NCBI GenBank assembly: GCA_036257595.1
Contig: DATAFF010000150.1
Span: forward strand, 1-16,513
Direction: 5' to 3'
DNA from: DATAFF01 sp036257595
GTDB taxonomy: Bacteria > Pseudomonadota > Alphaproteobacteria > Rhizobiales > Aestuariivirgaceae
DNA: 16,513 nt
Shown: piece by piece, positions 14,873 to 16,513 of the stretch
How positions within the stretch are numbered: position 1 is the first letter of the stretch
Layout of the letters: every line of letters starts with the position of its first letter
Notes under the pieces: generated by a model
What the model was told of the DNA's origin: nothing
The model's input: the letters and a program-made list of their open reading frames with translations, nothing else
Database searches by the model: none
Made by a program: the position numbers and the translations under genes

Positions 14873-15307
14873 ATGAACAGACATGCGACGGCCGTCTGGC
14901 ACGGCGGCATCAGCGACGGGCATGGCCACATCACGGCGCAAAGCGGCGTGCTCAACGATCAGCCCTATTCGTTCAAATCGCGGTTCCAGGACGAATCCGG
15001 GCGGCTCGGCACCAATCCCGAGGAGCTGATCGCTGCCGCGCATGCCGGCTGCTTTGCCATGGCGCTATCGCATACGCTCGGCGGCGCCGGCTTCACACCG
15101 GAGGAGCTCGACGCCCGCGCCGATGTCAGCATCGAGCCGAAGAATGGCGGCTTCGCCATCACCAAGAGCCGGCTGACCCTCCAGGCGCGCATCCCCGGGA
15201 TCGACCAGGCCAAGTTCAAGGAGCTGGCAGAGCAGGCGAAAGCCAATTGCCCGGTCTCCAAGGCGCTTGCCGGAGTCGAGATTTCGCTGGACGCCAAGCT
15301 GGTCTGA
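14873..15307 (+). CDS. osmC: OsmC family peroxiredoxin
   Basis: OsmC proteins are thiol-dependent peroxidases that reduce organic hydroperoxides in the cytosol. The 144-residue length is typical. The two catalytic cysteines are present: C60 in HAGCFAMALS and C126 in NCPVSKAL, with E50-E51 in the PEELIAAAHAGC helix. The NPEEL and NCPVSKAL contexts fit the OsmC subgroup rather than Ohr. AAGGAG at 14861-14866, six bases before ATG 14873, fixes the start. No terminator follows directly, so its transcript may extend through the 25-codon ORF to the terminator at 15487. No OxyR- or OhrR-type regulator gene is adjacent. Confidence 0.93.
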   Translation: MNRHATAVWHGGISDGHGHITAQSGVLNDQPYSFKSRFQDESGRLGTNPEELIAAAHAGCFAMALSHTLGGAGFTPEELDARADVSIEPKNGGFAITKSRLTLQARIPGIDQAKFKELAEQAKANCPVSKALAGVEISLDAKLV

Positions 15308-15339
15308 CCCCAAATTGCGGTTTCAGTGTTCAACAATTG

Positions 15340-15353
15340 AAAGGAGGTGATCC
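15340..15353 (+). promoter_or_regulatory. Perfect extended Shine-Dalgarno sequence
   Basis: AAAGGAGGTGATCC is exactly complementary to GGATCACCTCCTTT, the 3' end of bacterial 16S rRNA, over 14 bases. GGAGG is seven bases from ATG 15355, an ideal spacing. Its core AAGGAGG (15341-15347) can also pair with CCTCCTT (15415-15421) inside the ORF, which would hide the site. Confidence 0.85.
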
Positions 15354-15354
15354 G

Positions 15355-15432
15355 ATGTCGAGTGTGATCGCAGCTGCTGTCGCGGTATCTGGAGCGGCCA
15401 TCGGCATGGAGCAGCCTCCTTGCCTTGACTGA
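15355..15432 (+). CDS. 25-codon ORF, small hydrophobic peptide with a perfect ribosome-binding site
   Basis: The frame encodes 25 residues: MSSVIAAAVAVSGAAIG, a small-residue hydrophobic stretch, then MEQPPCLD with a single Cys at 23. It is preceded by the 14-base perfect Shine-Dalgarno and followed 54 bases later by a strong terminator, so it forms a compact expression unit after osmC. The codons for P21, P22 and C23 contain CCTCCTT, which can mask the Shine-Dalgarno, so translation may be structure-controlled. It could be a real small membrane peptide, a leader peptide, or a translated part of a regulatory RNA. I do not recognise the peptide family. The region 15433-15486 holds nothing else I can identify. 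Confidence 0.6.
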   Translation: MSSVIAAAVAVSGAAIGMEQPPCLD

Positions 15433-15486
15433 TCGTTCCTCCGGTCGCGCGGGCGATCGGACCGCCTGACAAGCAGAGATCTCACG

Positions 15487-15520
15487 GAAGGGCCGCAAGG
15501 GAAGCGGCCCTTCTTTGTTT
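15487..15520 (+). terminator. Intrinsic (Rho-independent) terminator
   Basis: GAAGGGCCGC (15487-15496) and GCGGCCCTTC (15504-15513) form a perfect 10-bp stem with a 7-base loop AAGGGAA, followed by TTTGTTT (15514-15520). It ends the transcript of the 25-codon ORF and probably osmC. It is the strongest terminator in the window. Confidence 0.92.
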
Positions 15521-15572
15521 GTGCCGCTGTGCCAAATGTGACAGGGGCGTCCCAGCCGCTGCGCTATGTCGA

Positions 15573-15603
15573 TCGCGCGACGACGAACAGGAGATTCGCG
15601 CGA
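15573..15603. promoter_or_regulatory. Two TCGCGCGA palindromes before a start codon
   Basis: The 8-bp palindrome TCGCGCGA occurs at 15573-15580 and again at 15596-15603, 23 bp apart (about two helical turns), the second reaching the ATG. The arrangement would suit an operator, but the motif is simple in GC-rich DNA and no regulator is known here. Confidence 0.25.
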
Positions 15604-16513
15604 TGACAAGCTTGATTGCCACGTACAACAACCAAACACTCGGTTCAGTCACACCGAGCAACGATCAATTCGTGACACGGACGTTGGGCGATCATCGGGT
15701 GCACACCGCCCCTCCGCCTGGACCCAAGGGTACGCAGTCTTCGAGGTTCGGCCACAAGCGCCCCAACGCGGATGCGGCGCGGCGGGGTGCTTACAAAACG
15801 CTCAAGGAGGCAGGCACCCTTCCGCCCAAGCCGGCGAAGCCGGCACGTCGCAGCGCTTTCACGGCGCTCCGCGACTATCTCGAGCCCTTCACCTGCCTGG
15901 ACGGCGTGCTCGATCCCGTGTTCAACCGGATCCATGGCATGGCCGTCGCCCCATGGCGTTGTTCCGCCGGCCGAGATCCCGGTGCAGATAAAGGACCGGG
16001 CCGAGGCACCGCCGGTGCCCTCACCCCATCGGTCCCTATCCGAATTCCTCGACAGCGTCGCCGGGCGCAATTTCCTATGCGCAATTCAGGGCGAACCTTG
16101 TTTCCACAGGCCCGGTGACTTGAAAGGAAAAGTTGTCGTGATCGGTTACCTTCTCGATGAGCGGGACGACATCGCCGCGTTTCGCAGCCTGATCGAGGAA
16201 CACCTCAGGCAAGGCGATCTTGTTATCAGCCCAGCCAGTAAGACGGATCTGCAGCACCCGGCGGTGCGAGACCAGGCCTGCTTCGGAGCACCGGCGGAGC
16301 AGTGCGTTGCCGTTGCAGAGGACGACATATGGGGTCGGACGGGCGAGGCCGTAAGAAAAGTGGTCGATCTCTCCCTGCAGCGGCTGAGGCTGATCGATCC
16401 CGACTATGCGAGGCACCTCGAGGAGACCCATAGAGCCGAGGCGAGCGAGGGCGTGGCGCGATTCTTCGACTATCAGAATGCAGCCTCGCTTCTATCGGAT
16501 CTCACGCCCTCCG
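15603..16513 (+). pseudogene. Unrecognised gene with an apparent one-base frameshift, truncated by the window end
   Basis: ATG 15603 has AGGAGA nine bases upstream and opens a frame with gene-like codons for 116 codons (MTSLIATYNNQTL..., then a basic Pro/Lys/Ala segment PPKPAKPARRSAF, then LDPVFNRIHGMAVA). After the CCCC at 15949-15952 this frame turns into Arg/Gly-rich sequence ending at 16118. The frame one base further on is open from about 15676 to the window end and becomes protein-like only after the C run (HGVVPPAEIPVQIKD..., LKGKVVVIGYLLDERDD). Removing one C joins both parts into a protein of at least 303 residues. A true mutation, a sequence error or a programmed slip are all possible; a second gene starting at ATG 15934 is another. 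Less GC-biased codons and no recognised family suggest accessory DNA. Confidence 0.5.

Noticed and set aside
15340..15353. Remnant of a 16S rRNA gene end on the minus strand
   Set aside because: Only the 14 terminal bases match; the bases next to them do not resemble the conserved helix before the 16S end. A Shine-Dalgarno reading fits the adjacent ATG.
16075..16431. 118-codon frame on the minus strand at the right edge
   Set aside because: It reads somewhat protein-like, but the plus frame over the same bases is longer, runs off the window, and continues the upstream gene after the frameshift. No Shine-Dalgarno supports the minus start.

Overview
The window looks like a chromosomal segment of a high-GC alphaproteobacterium, most likely Hyphomicrobiales (Rhizobiales). 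This rests on gene content and order (yfgM-like, bamB, der in a row; radA, cvpA, purF, SDR in a row), strongly G/C-ending codons, and two sites resembling the alphaproteobacterial CtrA box. No rRNA, tRNA, CRISPR array, transposase or integrase was recognised. Genus is not assignable from this alone.

Left part (1-4416, + strand): a short repeat-bearing leader, then a tight row of two tandem NnrU-family membrane proteins, panB (pantothenate synthesis), a multicopper-oxidase-fold protein that has lost the type 1 copper site, and a PAP2 membrane phosphatase. Junctions are 1-22 bp apart or overlapping, so the row could be one transcript.

Middle part (4417-10105, + strand): a loose 376-bp stretch with at most one small ORF, then yfgM-like, bamB and der (outer-membrane biogenesis and ribosome assembly) and recQ (DNA helicase). 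A dispersed element built of heptamers in inverted arms sits before nnrU, between bamB and der, and between der and recQ. In the last two places it supplies the upstream gene's TAG stop codon.

Right part (10106-14731, - strand, read from right to left): radA (recombination branch migration), cvpA, purF (first step of purine synthesis), a short-chain dehydrogenase, and an unlisted 37-codon small gene with a strong ribosome-binding site that converges on recQ. A plausible sigma-70-type promoter for cvpA-purF-SDR overlaps the end of radA.

Right edge (14732-16513, + strand): an OsmC-type peroxidase divergent from radA; then a 25-codon ORF preceded by a 14-nt exact complement of the 16S rRNA 3' end and followed by a strong intrinsic terminator; then an unrecognised gene that appears broken by a one-base frameshift in a C run and runs off the window.

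Most housekeeping calls are secure. The points deserving a second look are the 25-codon ORF unit, the heptamer element, the copper-site loss in the oxidase-like protein, the 37-codon small gene with its CtrA-like upstream site, and the frameshifted gene at the right edge.
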